From: Gaiellales bacterium
Lineage (GTDB): Bacteria > Actinomycetota > Thermoleophilia > Gaiellales > JAICJC01
Assembly: GCA_036403155.1 (NCBI GenBank)
Contig: DASWRM010000061.1
Coordinates: 1-50,402 of the forward strand
Reading direction: 5' to 3'
DNA: 50,402 bases
Below the pieces are notes generated by a model. The model saw nothing but the letters and a program-made list of their open reading frames with translations, did not search any database and was not told the origin of the DNA. The translations under genes were made by a program, and so were the position numbers. This document shows, in pieces, positions 27,395-35,562 of this stretch (the stretch's first letter is position 1; each line of letters begins with the position of its first letter).

Positions 27395-28293
27395 AGCTCT
27401 CTCACGATCTCCACGACGCGGGGCAGCGTCTCGAACGTCAGCGGCCGCTGGAGGTTGTAGACGGGCGTCGTGCGGGCCAGGTCGGCGAGCTGTTCGAACG
27501 CGCGCGTGCGATCCGGGCTGTCCGGGATACGGAACGAGAGCGCCCACATGTCGCGGATCGCGGTCGCGCTGTCGAGCCGGTCGAGCTGGATCCGTCCGTC
27601 CTCCGCGATCCGCAGCAGCACGACGGCGCGCAGCGGCACGGGCGCGCTTCCGCCCCGCCGCTCCTCGTCGATGGCGAGGACGATCCGCTCGGACGTGGTC
27701 TTCACGACCGTCGTCCCGGGCGGCACGTCGCGCATCGCATCCGAGCGCATCCGGATCACGGCGGGGCCCGGCAGGACGACCGGCTCGGGCTGGAATGACA
27801 CGCGGGCGATGTCCTCGGTCAGCAGGCGCGTCCCGGCCGCGTGGAGAGCGAGCGCAAGCGTGGTCTTGCCGTGCCTTCCCGGTGCGGCGACGAGCACCGC
27901 TCCTCCTCCCGACTCGAAGCCGGCTGCGTGGAGCGAGAGCTGGCCGTGCCGTGTGAACGTGACCATGGTCGGGACGCCCCACAGGTGCAGCTCACGGAAG
28001 GCGTCGAGCGGTTCGGCGTCCGGCACCTCGATCGTCCGCTCGGCGGGCGCGATGCGGAACCATCCGGTTCCGCTCGCCCAGAAGTCGAAGATCTGGCCGC
28101 CGCCGAACAGCTTGCCGGCGACGCCGTCGGGCGTGTGCCACTCGAGGAGCGGCTCCTCGTCGTGCACGGGCTCCTCGCCCCGGGCCGCCACCACCGAGAG
28201 CGCGTCCGGGCTCGCCCCCCGGCGCGTGAAGCGGAGCGCGATCTCGCTGTCGATCGCGTACCCGTGGCAGCTCGTTTCCGCCAACGCGTTCAC
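27382..28293 (-). CDS. HPr-kinase/phosphorylase-like protein, RiPP-associated
   Basis: 303 residues. A Walker A motif APGRHGKTTLALALHAAG and the following LLTEDIARVSFQPEP match the HPr-kinase-like proteins of lasso clusters (PadeK/PsmK type), which phosphorylate the C-terminal Ser of the lasso peptide. The N-terminal 120 residues are a beta-rich domain found in these kinases and not in true HprK. GTG 28293 overlaps the cyclase stop (GTGA). In this precursor the last Ser is residue 59 of 60, followed by Arg, so the modification site is not the usual terminal Ser unless Arg60 is removed. Confidence 0.85.
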   Translation of the reverse strand: MNALAETSCHGYAIDSEIALRFTRRGASPDALSVVAARGEEPVHDEEPLLEWHTPDGVAGKLFGGGQIFDFWASGTGWFRIAPAERTIEVPDAEPLDAFRELHLWGVPTMVTFTRHGQLSLHAAGFESGGGAVLVAAPGRHGKTTLALALHAAGTRLLTEDIARVSFQPEPVVLPGPAVIRMRSDAMRDVPPGTTVVKTTSERIVLAIDEERRGGSAPVPLRAVVLLRIAEDGRIQLDRLDSATAIRDMWALSFRIPDSPDRTRAFEQLADLARTTPVYNLQRPLTFETLPRVVEIVRELCDS

Positions 28294-30086
28294 CAGTTGG
28301 CCAGGAAGGCGTGTGCGGAGGTGAGGTCGCGGGCCCAGCAGTATTCCCACAGGGTGAAGTCCCGCTGCTCGAGCCGCTCCGCCAGCCTGCGGTAGTCGAC
28401 GCCCGGAATCTGGTACGGCGGGTCGACGATGTACCGGCGCATCAGGTCGTAGTCGGCGTGGGTCAGCAGATGTTCCCCAAAGACGGTCTTGTCGGTTCGG
28501 TCGAGCAGCGCGTCCGGCAGCTTGCCTCGCAGGCAGCGCCGGACGAGGGTCTTTCTTCGCGTGTCGGGGAACTTCACCTCCGCGCGGAGGCTGAGGAAGA
28601 ACTCCCACAGGTCGACGTCCACGAACGGCCGTCGCACGTCCAGCCCATGGATGTCGGCAACCAGCTCGTCCGCGGCCAGCGTCTCGGATGACCCGCCGAA
28701 GGACGTCGTCTGCAACGTCGCCCAGCGGCGGCGGACGGGGGCCAGCAGGTCGGCCCTGGGGATCGAGTTGACCTCCCGCTGCGTGACCCAGTCGGGCGGC
28801 GGTACGGCGCGCTTGACGCCGCGCCAGGCCAGGTAGCGGTTGGTGACCCGGCCGGGCGCAAGCCCGGGGCCGAACTGTCTCAGGATCCACGACCAGCGGG
28901 TGCCGCGCCGTCGCTGCTGCCGCACGAGCGCGGCCAGGGCGCGGGCCCGCCCGTGGACGAGCAGGTGCCCCGCGAGGTGGCCCGAGTTGTCGATCACGTA
29001 CTCGGCCAGCTCCCCGGTGAGCAGCGCCCGGTGACCGAGCGACCGCGCAAGCGCGTAGTTCTCGTCGAGCTCGGGCACCGAGACGATGGGCGTGGGCGAG
29101 TCGAGCAGCGCCGACCAGCGCTGCACGTCGTCCAGCCCCTTTGCCTGGGGGCGGTAGGTGTGGAGGGGCATGTCGAGGTACCCGGTCACCATCTCGATCC
29201 ACGACCGCTCGTCGACGCTCGGCAGGTCCGGGAACACCGCGGACAGCGCGGCCACCGGCTTGCCGAACCGCTCCATATGGCCCGGAGCCGCGAACGCCGC
29301 CACGGCCGGCGAGTCGATGCCGCCGGAGAGCGAGATCGCGTCGTCGCCGGTCATGCAGCGGGCCACCGCCTGGGCGAACAGCTCGGCGAACCGCTCGTCC
29401 GCCTCGTGGGGCGTGAGCCGCGCGGTCTCGACCAGCCGCTCGGGCTCCCAGTAGCGGATGGACTCCCGGCGCCCTGACCGGTCGGCGCGCATGACAGTCG
29501 CGGCCGCCATCCGATTCGCACCCTTGACGGCCGCCGGCGCGTCCGGGCCGCCGCCCTTCCCGTAGAAGATGCGCTCGACCGCCTCGAGGTCCGGCTCGCG
29601 GGGGATGCCGGCCCCGGCGACCACCTGCTTCGCCTCGCTGGCGAGCTGGAACCCGTCGCCATCGTCGCGGTAGAAGACCGCTCGGAAGCCCACCTGGTCG
29701 CGGAATCCCCACAGCCGGTCGCCGTCGGTCACTGCAGCGCTGAACTGGCCGCGGAGGCGCGCCGGCGCCCGCTCCCCCCAGGCCCGGAAGGCGGCCTCCA
29801 GCACGTCGGCGGCGGTCTCGCCGCCCGGCTCCTGCCCCTGCGCCTTCAGGTCCCGTGCCAGCTCGGCCGCGTTGTCGAGGCGGCCGCAGAACGCCGCAAG
29901 GTAGCCGTTTCCGGCAGAGATCGATGCGTCGTCGCGGTCGTCGCGGCAGCTGACGCCGAGCGTCACCGCCCCGTGGCTGGCGAGATCATGCCGGGATCCG
30001 CGGTGGGGCGCCGCTTCCAGCATCCCGCGGACGCGCTCGGGCTCGGCCGGACCGGTCCGGACCAGTCGTGCTGCGAGGGATCCCAT
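28290..30086 (-). CDS. Asparagine-synthase-like protein, lasso-type macrolactam cyclase
   Basis: 598 residues. The N-terminal class II glutaminase-like domain lacks the Cys2 nucleophile (it begins Met-Gly-Ser), as in lasso cyclases that do not use glutamine. The ATP-pyrophosphatase loop SLSGGIDSPAV (Asp258) is intact, as is the C-terminal RRPFVDVDLWEFF and RKTLVRRCLRGKLPDALLDR. In lasso pathways this enzyme adenylates an Asp/Glu side chain and closes the ring on the core N-terminus. It heads a five-gene minus-strand operon and faces the precursor gene across 138 bp. The likely lasso role conflicts with the precursor, whose expected core lacks an acceptor at position 7-9. Confidence 0.9.
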   Translation of the reverse strand: MGSLAARLVRTGPAEPERVRGMLEAAPHRGSRHDLASHGAVTLGVSCRDDRDDASISAGNGYLAAFCGRLDNAAELARDLKAQGQEPGGETAADVLEAAFRAWGERAPARLRGQFSAAVTDGDRLWGFRDQVGFRAVFYRDDGDGFQLASEAKQVVAGAGIPREPDLEAVERIFYGKGGGPDAPAAVKGANRMAAATVMRADRSGRRESIRYWEPERLVETARLTPHEADERFAELFAQAVARCMTGDDAISLSGGIDSPAVAAFAAPGHMERFGKPVAALSAVFPDLPSVDERSWIEMVTGYLDMPLHTYRPQAKGLDDVQRWSALLDSPTPIVSVPELDENYALARSLGHRALLTGELAEYVIDNSGHLAGHLLVHGRARALAALVRQQRRRGTRWSWILRQFGPGLAPGRVTNRYLAWRGVKRAVPPPDWVTQREVNSIPRADLLAPVRRRWATLQTTSFGGSSETLAADELVADIHGLDVRRPFVDVDLWEFFLSLRAEVKFPDTRRKTLVRRCLRGKLPDALLDRTDKTVFGEHLLTHADYDLMRRYIVDPPYQIPGVDYRRLAERLEQRDFTLWEYCWARDLTSAHAFLANW

Positions 30087-30094
30087 TCCCCCTC

Positions 30095-30100
30095 AGTGTA
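30095..30100 (-). promoter_or_regulatory. -10 box of the RiPP cyclase operon
   Basis: TACACT on the minus strand (30100-30095), 8 nt before ATG 30086, so the leader would be absent or very short. No strong -35. Confidence 0.45.
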
Positions 30101-30156
30101 GTGATGCAGGGGGTCGTGTCCAGGCGCCGGCGACGCCGATAATTCGTCATTCGGGG

Positions 30157-30184
30157 TTGACACGTCGTCGGGCGGGGGTATAGT
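30157..30184 (+). promoter_or_regulatory. Near-consensus promoter of the RiPP precursor gene
   Basis: TTGACA (30157-30162), 16-bp spacer, TATAGT (30179-30184). This is the best -35/-10 pair seen in the window. It is followed by a leader of about 35 nt with AGGGGG (30213-30218) 6 nt before the precursor ATG. It suggests strong expression of the precursor, ABC exporter and PqqD-like gene. Confidence 0.75.
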
Positions 30185-30224
30185 TGCCCTGGCTTCGTAC
30201 CGCGATTTGACGAGGGGGTAATCC

Positions 30225-30407
30225 ATGAAGTACGCATCGCCGGTGGTGGTGGACTTCGGTTCGATCTCGGACCACACGTTCATCCACACCAACCCGCAGG
30301 GCCATGTCGTCCACAAGGACCACATTGTGTGCGAGACCGACAAGTTCGGTGAGTACTCCTGCGGCAGCAGCCACGGTGGCTCCTGCGACAACGTCAAGAG
30401 CCGCTAG
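30225..30407 (+). CDS. RiPP precursor with lasso-type leader and atypical His/Cys-rich core
   Basis: 60 residues. The leader matches YxxPxLxxxGxxxxxT with Tyr3, Pro6, Val8 (for Leu), Gly12 and Thr18. By the lariatin rule (Thr at -2) the core would be residues 20-60. That core begins IHTNPQGHVVHKD, with the first acidic residue at core position 13, so a normal 7-9-residue macrolactam ring cannot form from this cut. A later cut, at Gly26 (7-residue ring to Asp32), Gln25 or Pro24, would allow one. The core also has His27, His30 and His33 at i, i+3, i+6 and Cys at 36, 46 and 54, and ends Asn-Val-Lys-Ser-Arg. It lies 18 nt before the ABC exporter gene and faces the cyclase operon. The gene is real by promoter, ribosome site, leader and context; the product structure is unknown. 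Confidence 0.85.
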   Translation: MKYASPVVVDFGSISDHTFIHTNPQGHVVHKDHIVCETDKFGEYSCGSSHGGSCDNVKSR

Positions 30408-30425
30408 GTCGCCGCTGAGAGCGGA

Positions 30426-31409
30426 GTGACGGTCGTATCCGGGGACGCAGAACCCCCGGGCGTCCTGGATGCTCGAAGCGTCACTCGCTCGTTTGGCGAG
30501 GTAGTTGTTCTGACCGGCGTCGACCTTCGGGTCGGCGCCGGTCGCATTTCTGCGCTGCTCGGCCCCAACGGCGCCGGGAAGACGACGTTCCTCCGCATCC
30601 TCACCGGCCTGCTGCTGCCCGACTCGGGTGAGGTGCACGTCGGCGGGATCGACGTCGCCGCAGACCCGATGGCGGTGCGGCGCCGGATCGGCTTCATGCC
30701 GTCCGCCGACCGGACGTTCTACATGCGCATCTCGGCGCTCGAGAACCTGGCCTTCTTCGCGCGCCTGCACGGTCTGCGGCGCAAGGAGGCGCTCAGCCGG
30801 GCGACGCGGCGACTGGCCGACGTCGGGCTGCGCGATGCCGGCGGGCAGCGCGTCGGCACGTACTCGCACGGCATGCAGAAGCGGCTGTCCGTCGCCCGTG
30901 CCCTGCTGCTGGATCCCGATGTGCTGATCATCGACGAGGCAACCGACGGGCTGGACCCCGAGGGGGCGCGCCGCGTGCAGGATCTCGTCCGCGGCATCGC
31001 CGACAATGGCACCTCCGTGGTGTGGACGACCCAGCGGCTGGACGAGATCCGTGGCTTCGCGGACGGCGTGACGGTGCTCGACCGCGGGCGCACCACGTTC
31101 GAGGGCACGGTTGAGGACTTGATGCTGCGATCCACCTCCCGGCGGTACGTCGTCCGGCTCGAGCGGGCGGGCGGCGGCGCGCTCGCGGACGCGGACATCG
31201 CCCGGACGAACGCCGCGCTCGCGCCCGGCGGCCAGCTGTCGCGCGGTGGTGAGGACCGCGCGCACTTCCGCCTCGATCTGATGGAGGACACCGTGCTCGG
31301 CGTGGCGCTCACGGCGATCGGCGATTCCGGGCTGGTGGTGCTGGATTGTGCTCAGCAGCGATCGGAGATCGAGGAGTCGTTCCTGCTGCTGACGACCGCC
31401 CGCGAGTGA
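30426..31409 (+). CDS. ABC transporter ATP-binding protein (RiPP exporter)
   Basis: 327 residues. Walker A GPNGAGKTTFLRIL, signature YSHGMQKRLSVARALL, Walker B VLIIDEATDGLDPEGAR and a switch-His-like TTQRLDE region are all present. The YSxGM-type signature and the 90-residue C-terminal extension are common in ABC-2-type drug and peptide exporters. GTG 30426 starts 18 nt after the precursor stop. The stop overlaps the permease GTG. It most likely powers export of the mature peptide; export of a polysaccharide is less likely because a Wzx-like flippase is present at 34 kb. Confidence 0.92.
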   Translation: MTVVSGDAEPPGVLDARSVTRSFGEVVVLTGVDLRVGAGRISALLGPNGAGKTTFLRILTGLLLPDSGEVHVGGIDVAADPMAVRRRIGFMPSADRTFYMRISALENLAFFARLHGLRRKEALSRATRRLADVGLRDAGGQRVGTYSHGMQKRLSVARALLLDPDVLIIDEATDGLDPEGARRVQDLVRGIADNGTSVVWTTQRLDEIRGFADGVTVLDRGRTTFEGTVEDLMLRSTSRRYVVRLERAGGGALADADIARTNAALAPGGQLSRGGEDRAHFRLDLMEDTVLGVALTAIGDSGLVVLDCAQQRSEIEESFLLLTTARE

Positions 31410-32245
31410 CGCCGGGCGGATTCTCGTTCGGCGGCGAGCTGCGCAAGCTCGGCGCGTTCCTCCGCAGGGACCTGCTGATCCGGCTCAGCTACCGGACCGC
31501 CATCCTGACGGACTGGTTCAGCCTGTTCTCGCAGGCGCTCGTCTTCTCGTTCGTCTCCAAGATCGTGAACCCGGCCCGCCTGCAGATCACCGGGCAGGGT
31601 GCGGAGACGACGTACATCGCCTACGTGGCGGTCGGCATCGCGGTCAGCGGCTTCCTCGCCGTGGGGCTCGCGCGGCTGGTGGGAGCGATCCGACAGGAGC
31701 AGTTCATGGGCACGCTGGAGTCGCTGATGGTGACCCCCACGACGGCGAGCGTGATCCTGCTCGGGTCGGTGGTGTACGACCTCATCTACGTGCCGCTGCG
31801 GACGATCGCGTTCCTCGTGATCGTGTCGCTGTGGTTCAAGGTCGACTTCGCCGCCTCGGGCTACCTGCCGGCGCTGCTCATCCTTGCCGTGTTCATCCCC
31901 TTCGTCTGGGGTCTCGGCTCCATTGCGTCAGCGTCGGTGCTGACCTTCCGGCGCGGCTCGGGGGTGCTCGGCTTCGGCACCTTCGCGCTCACGTTCACCT
32001 CGGGGGCGTACTTCCCGCTGTCGCTCTTCCCATCGTGGGTGGAGACGCTCGCCAGCCTGAATCCGATCGGCGTCGCGATCAGCGGAATGCGGGACCAGCT
32101 GATCGGCGGGGCGGGCTGGGCTGACGCCGGCATCGCGATCCTGAAGCTGGTGCCGATGTCGGGCGGCGCCCTCATCCTGGGGCTGGTTGCCTTTCGCCTG
32201 GCGATGCGTCGAGAGCGCCGGCTCGGTACGCTCGGCCTCTACTGA
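31406..32245 (+). CDS. ABC-2-type transporter permease (RiPP exporter)
   Basis: 279 residues with six hydrophobic segments and the ABC-2 family arrangement. FMGTLESLMVTP follows the first pair of membrane helices, and the SLFPSWVETLASLNPIGVAISGMRD region lies before the last. GTG 31406 overlaps the ATPase stop (GTGA). It forms the membrane half of the exporter. Split ABC-2 exporters replace the fused McjD-type transporter in many actinobacterial lasso clusters. Confidence 0.9.
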   Translation: MTPGGFSFGGELRKLGAFLRRDLLIRLSYRTAILTDWFSLFSQALVFSFVSKIVNPARLQITGQGAETTYIAYVAVGIAVSGFLAVGLARLVGAIRQEQFMGTLESLMVTPTTASVILLGSVVYDLIYVPLRTIAFLVIVSLWFKVDFAASGYLPALLILAVFIPFVWGLGSIASASVLTFRRGSGVLGFGTFALTFTSGAYFPLSLFPSWVETLASLNPIGVAISGMRDQLIGGAGWADAGIAILKLVPMSGGALILGLVAFRLAMRRERRLGTLGLY

Positions 32246-32268
32246 CCCACGCTGTACAAGGAGCTCGC

Positions 32269-32553
32269 ATGATCGACCAGGCAACCAGGATCCGCCGAAA
32301 CCCCGACGTGGTCTTCCGCTCCCTCGAGGAGGAGCAGGGCGGCGTGCTGCTGCACCTGGAGTCGGGCGAGTACCACGGGCTGAACGACCTGGGGTCGCTG
32401 ATCTGGAGGCTGGTCGAGAACGAGACAACCTTCGGCGACGTGGTGGCCGGCGTGCGGGCGCAAACCGAGGACGTGCCCGACGACGTCGAGGCCGACGTGT
32501 CGGCGTTCCTGGACGACTTGAACCGCCGCAACCTGGTCGAATTGCTGCCCTAG
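32269..32553 (+). CDS. PqqD-like RiPP recognition element protein (lasso B1)
   Basis: 94 residues. A winged-helix PqqD fold is indicated by DVVFRSLEEEQGGVLLHLES, YHGLNDLGSLIWRLVE, and an acidic C-terminal helix pair. Such proteins bind the precursor leader (the Tyr/Pro/Leu motif) and present it to the B2 peptidase and cyclase. ATG 32269 has AAGGAG upstream, 23 nt after the permease gene. That it is encoded with the precursor and exporter while its partner B2 is on the divergent operon means both transcripts are needed for maturation. Confidence 0.9.
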   Translation: MIDQATRIRRNPDVVFRSLEEEQGGVLLHLESGEYHGLNDLGSLIWRLVENETTFGDVVAGVRAQTEDVPDDVEADVSAFLDDLNRRNLVELLP

Positions 32554-32724
32554 CGAGGGCGCGCGCGGGCCGAGTGGCTCCCCGTTTCCGCGAGATGTGC
32601 GGAGACGGTCGGAAAAACTCAACAGAAGCCTGAGACGCGACTTACAGGTCTCGAACAGGTGGGGGCGATGGTGCGGCCTGACGACTTCGGCCCCTGACCC
32701 CGACCTGCAGGAGGTGTCGTCTGT
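32554..32724 (+). promoter_or_regulatory. 171-bp non-coding leader before the first GHL15-like gene
   Basis: No gene is seen. The stretch has an unusually A-rich patch (ggaaaaactcaacagaag, about 32611-32628), a small hairpin GAGAC/GTCTC (32632-32636 with 32648-32652) and AGGAGG at 32709-32714, 10 nt before ATG 32725. It could be a structured 5' leader; no known riboswitch class was recognised. Confidence 0.3.
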
Positions 32725-33897
32725 ATGAGACGTCCCACGCGCCTGAAGCTTGCTCTGCTCACCGTCCTGGCCGCCGGCACGATGATGCTCGCCGGCGCGT
32801 CCGCCGGTAACGCGGCGATCCCGTCGGACTCCGGCGTTCATACGTGGCTGTTCGACGGCGCGAACACCGTCGTCGACACCAGCGCGGAGGCCGTGACGGT
32901 GGCCAGGCAGAACGACGTGATCGTGGGCGTCCCACGCTACGGTCAGTACCTGTCGGCCATGAAGTCGGCCCACCCGGGCATCGTCATCGCCCAGTACCAC
33001 AAGGGCACCACGGTGAAGGAGGACTATCCGTGGGTCGTGGCCAACCACCCCGACTGGCTGCTTCGCGGGTCGAGCGGCCAGGTGCTGAAGAGCAGCTGGG
33101 GCGGGTACCTGATCAACCCGCAGCTGGCCGGCGTACGGCAGTGGGAGGCGTCGTACGCGCAGAGCCAGCAGGCGGCCGGCTGGACGGGGGTCTACATGGA
33201 CTCGATGGGAAGCATGGCGTTCTACGGCTTCCCCTCGACGCCCATCAACCCCCAGACGCACAAGCCCTTCACGATGACGGAGTGGCTGACCGCCACGACC
33301 GGCCTGGCGAGCGCCGTCGACAGCGCCGTCTCGGTCCCGGTCATCGACAACGGCCTGAACAACGGCACCCGGTACTTCGCGAACATGAAGCCCCTCGGCG
33401 CGGTCGGCCAGGGCGGGCTGTTCGAGGAGTGCTTCCGCGACGCCGCCGACGGCGTCAGCACGTGGCCGTCGCTGACCGACTGGCAGAACCAGGTGAATGC
33501 GATCATCGACGTCCAGTCGAAGGGCAAGATCGCGCTCTGCCTGACCAAGCTGTGGGTCTCGGCGAGCGACGCGCAGCGCGCGCAGTGGCAGCGCTTCGCG
33601 CTCAGCTCCTACCTGCTGGCGAAGGGCTCGAGCGCCGACTTCATGTTCATGGGGTCGAAGACGCAGAGCGCGCTGGCGACGGCGAACGGCACGTACCCGG
33701 CCCTCGGCACCGCGACCGGCGCGATGAAGCAGTCGGGGTCGCTCTTCGTGCGGTACTTCCAGAACGGCGTGGTGGTCGTGAACCCGAGCGGGTCGGCCGC
33801 CAGCACGTCGCTCGGGGCCGGCTACAAGGACACCGCGGGGCGTGCCGTGACGAGCGCGACGCTCGGCGCCCACACCGGGGGCATCTACACGAAGTAG
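32725..33897 (+). CDS. Secreted putative glycoside hydrolase, GHL15-like (paralog A)
   Basis: 390 residues. Signal peptide RLKLALLTVLAAGTMMLAG, cleavage near ASAGNA. The barrel has GVYMDSMGSM with Asp159 and FEECFRD with Glu234/235, the same Asp and Glu positions conserved in the two paralogs at 35.6 and 37.9 kb (spacing about 75-80 residues); these are candidate catalytic residues. The C-terminal 50 residues form a small beta domain (VVVVNPSG, SLGAGYKDTAG). The family resembles hypothetical glycosyl hydrolase family 15 (PF14885), which has no proven activity known to me. This copy is the most diverged of the three. It lies directly downstream of the RiPP exporter operon. Confidence 0.8.
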   Translation: MRRPTRLKLALLTVLAAGTMMLAGASAGNAAIPSDSGVHTWLFDGANTVVDTSAEAVTVARQNDVIVGVPRYGQYLSAMKSAHPGIVIAQYHKGTTVKEDYPWVVANHPDWLLRGSSGQVLKSSWGGYLINPQLAGVRQWEASYAQSQQAAGWTGVYMDSMGSMAFYGFPSTPINPQTHKPFTMTEWLTATTGLASAVDSAVSVPVIDNGLNNGTRYFANMKPLGAVGQGGLFEECFRDAADGVSTWPSLTDWQNQVNAIIDVQSKGKIALCLTKLWVSASDAQRAQWQRFALSSYLLAKGSSADFMFMGSKTQSALATANGTYPALGTATGAMKQSGSLFVRYFQNGVVVVNPSGSAASTSLGAGYKDTAGRAVTSATLGAHTGGIYTK

Positions 33898-33907
33898 GCG
33901 TCCCCGC

Positions 33908-35416
33908 TCACTGCGAGCTGCGCACGAGCCGCGCCAGCGGGCCGGGCAGGAACCCGTCGTCGTCGTCGAACGCCGAGGCCACGACCAGCGCAGCTCCGTA
34001 GACGATCGTCGCGCCGGCCGCGCCACCGAGGATGGTGAGCGCGGCCGGCGCGTCTTCGAGCGCAAGCCGCAGCACCGCCGCGACCGCCACGAAGGCGGTC
34101 AGGGCAACGGCCACCGGCCTCGTCCACGGCCCGAACGGCTGGATCTCCAGCACCCGGTGCACCTGCCACAGCCGGTACATGTTCCAGGCGACGATCGAGA
34201 CGCCCCACGCCACCCCGGCGCCCACCATTCCGAACGGCGGGATCAGCACGAGGTTGAGCACGACGTTCAGGACGAGGGCCGCCAGGCTGTTCTTGAGGAC
34301 GAGATCCGACCGCCCGATCATCGTCACGACGTGGCCGCACGGGCCGGTGGCCGCGTTCACCGTCTGGCCGATGGCAAGCAGGGCGAGCGGCCATGCGCCG
34401 CGGCTGTAGCTGGGCGCGTAGAGCAGCGTGACGATGGGTGTCGCAAACAGCGCGAGGAACAGCAGCGGCGGACAGCCGGCGATCGTGGACCACTTGGTTG
34501 CGAAGGCGTACATGCGCGCGAGGCCGGCGCGGTCAGAGAGCGCGTAGAGGCGTCCGATCTGCGGCTGAAAGGCGATGCCGATCGGGAGGATGAACATCAT
34601 GCCGAACAGCACCGTGCGCGTCGCGATCGAGTAGACGGCGACGTCGGCAGGCGGACGCCAGAGGCCGAGCAGCAGCGTGTCCGCCCACAGGAGCCCGACA
34701 CCGGCCACCGACGCGCCCCACTGGTTGGCGCTGAACCGGATCAGGTCGCCCGAGTCGACCGCGAGCGCCTGCCGGAGCGTGCCGGTGACACCGCGTGCCG
34801 CGAGGGCCGCGGCCGCGACGGTGACGTAGGAGGCGATGGTGAATGCGACCGCCGTGCCGTTCAGCCCGGTGCCCAGCCCGAGCGCGATTGCGACGGCGCC
34901 GACGCGCAGGATGCCGTCGGTGATCTGGTCGACGACGACGTATGCCTTCATCCGGCCGGTGCCGCGGGTGGCGCCGATCAGCACCATCTGCAGCACGACG
35001 GCGGGAAGCGACAGGATCATCACCCGCAGCACGAACCGCAGGTCGTGCGCGCCGAACACGGTCGAGAGCTGCGGCGCGAGCCCGAACACCAGGGCGGTGA
35101 TCGCGACCGACGCGCCTCCGGCGAGCAGGGCCGAGAGCGCGACGGCGGCCCTGGCGTGCTCGTGCTCCCCGCGCGCGCGGTGCACGGCCACATAGCGGAC
35201 CGCCGTCACGTCGAGTCCCAGCACGGCGAGCACGGAGAGCAAGCGGACGGCGGCGAACCCCTCGAAGAAGACGCCTGCGGCCCGCTGGTCGAGCCACCTG
35301 CCGATCATCAGCACCAGCGCGAACTGCAGCGCGTTTGCGGCCGCGAGACCGAGAAAGTTGACGGCGGATCGCTGGACGAGCGCGGTGGTCTCCGGCTTGG
35401 CTGCGTCCGCGCTCAC
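33908..35416 (-). CDS. Wzx-like polysaccharide flippase (MATE/MVF superfamily)
   Basis: 502 residues with about 12-14 membrane segments. The N-terminus (RSAVNFLGLAAANALQFALVLMIGRWL) and the ANQWGASVAGVGLLWADTLLLG segment match polysaccharide_synt/Wzx-type flippases, which move lipid-linked repeat units across the membrane. It is the only flippase in the locus and so completes a Wzx/Wzy route with the priming enzyme, the two GT4 enzymes, the polymerases and the co-polymerase. GTG 35416 has AAGG upstream and a TAGACT box 9 nt before it. It converges with paralog A with a gap of 10 nt. Confidence 0.88.
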   Translation of the reverse strand: MSADAAKPETTALVQRSAVNFLGLAAANALQFALVLMIGRWLDQRAAGVFFEGFAAVRLLSVLAVLGLDVTAVRYVAVHRARGEHEHARAAVALSALLAGGASVAITALVFGLAPQLSTVFGAHDLRFVLRVMILSLPAVVLQMVLIGATRGTGRMKAYVVVDQITDGILRVGAVAIALGLGTGLNGTAVAFTIASYVTVAAAALAARGVTGTLRQALAVDSGDLIRFSANQWGASVAGVGLLWADTLLLGLWRPPADVAVYSIATRTVLFGMMFILPIGIAFQPQIGRLYALSDRAGLARMYAFATKWSTIAGCPPLLFLALFATPIVTLLYAPSYSRGAWPLALLAIGQTVNAATGPCGHVVTMIGRSDLVLKNSLAALVLNVVLNLVLIPPFGMVGAGVAWGVSIVAWNMYRLWQVHRVLEIQPFGPWTRPVAVALTAFVAVAAVLRLALEDAPAALTILGGAAGATIVYGAALVVASAFDDDDGFLPGPLARLVRSSQ

Positions 35417-35562
35417 GGTGCCTTCAGTCTACGTGCGGCCCTCCCGCGGCGCGATCTGAAGATCGACCCCAGGGTGTCGATGACCGGTTCGGGTCATGGG
35501 GGGATTCCACCGGTGCCGGCGGCCACCGGTCTCCCCCTGCAATCACACACCAGGGGAGTCCA

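Noticed and set aside
30225-30407. Calling the product a standard class II lasso peptide
   Set aside because: The expected core has no Asp or Glu at positions 7-9, so the usual macrolactam cannot be drawn from the canonical cut.
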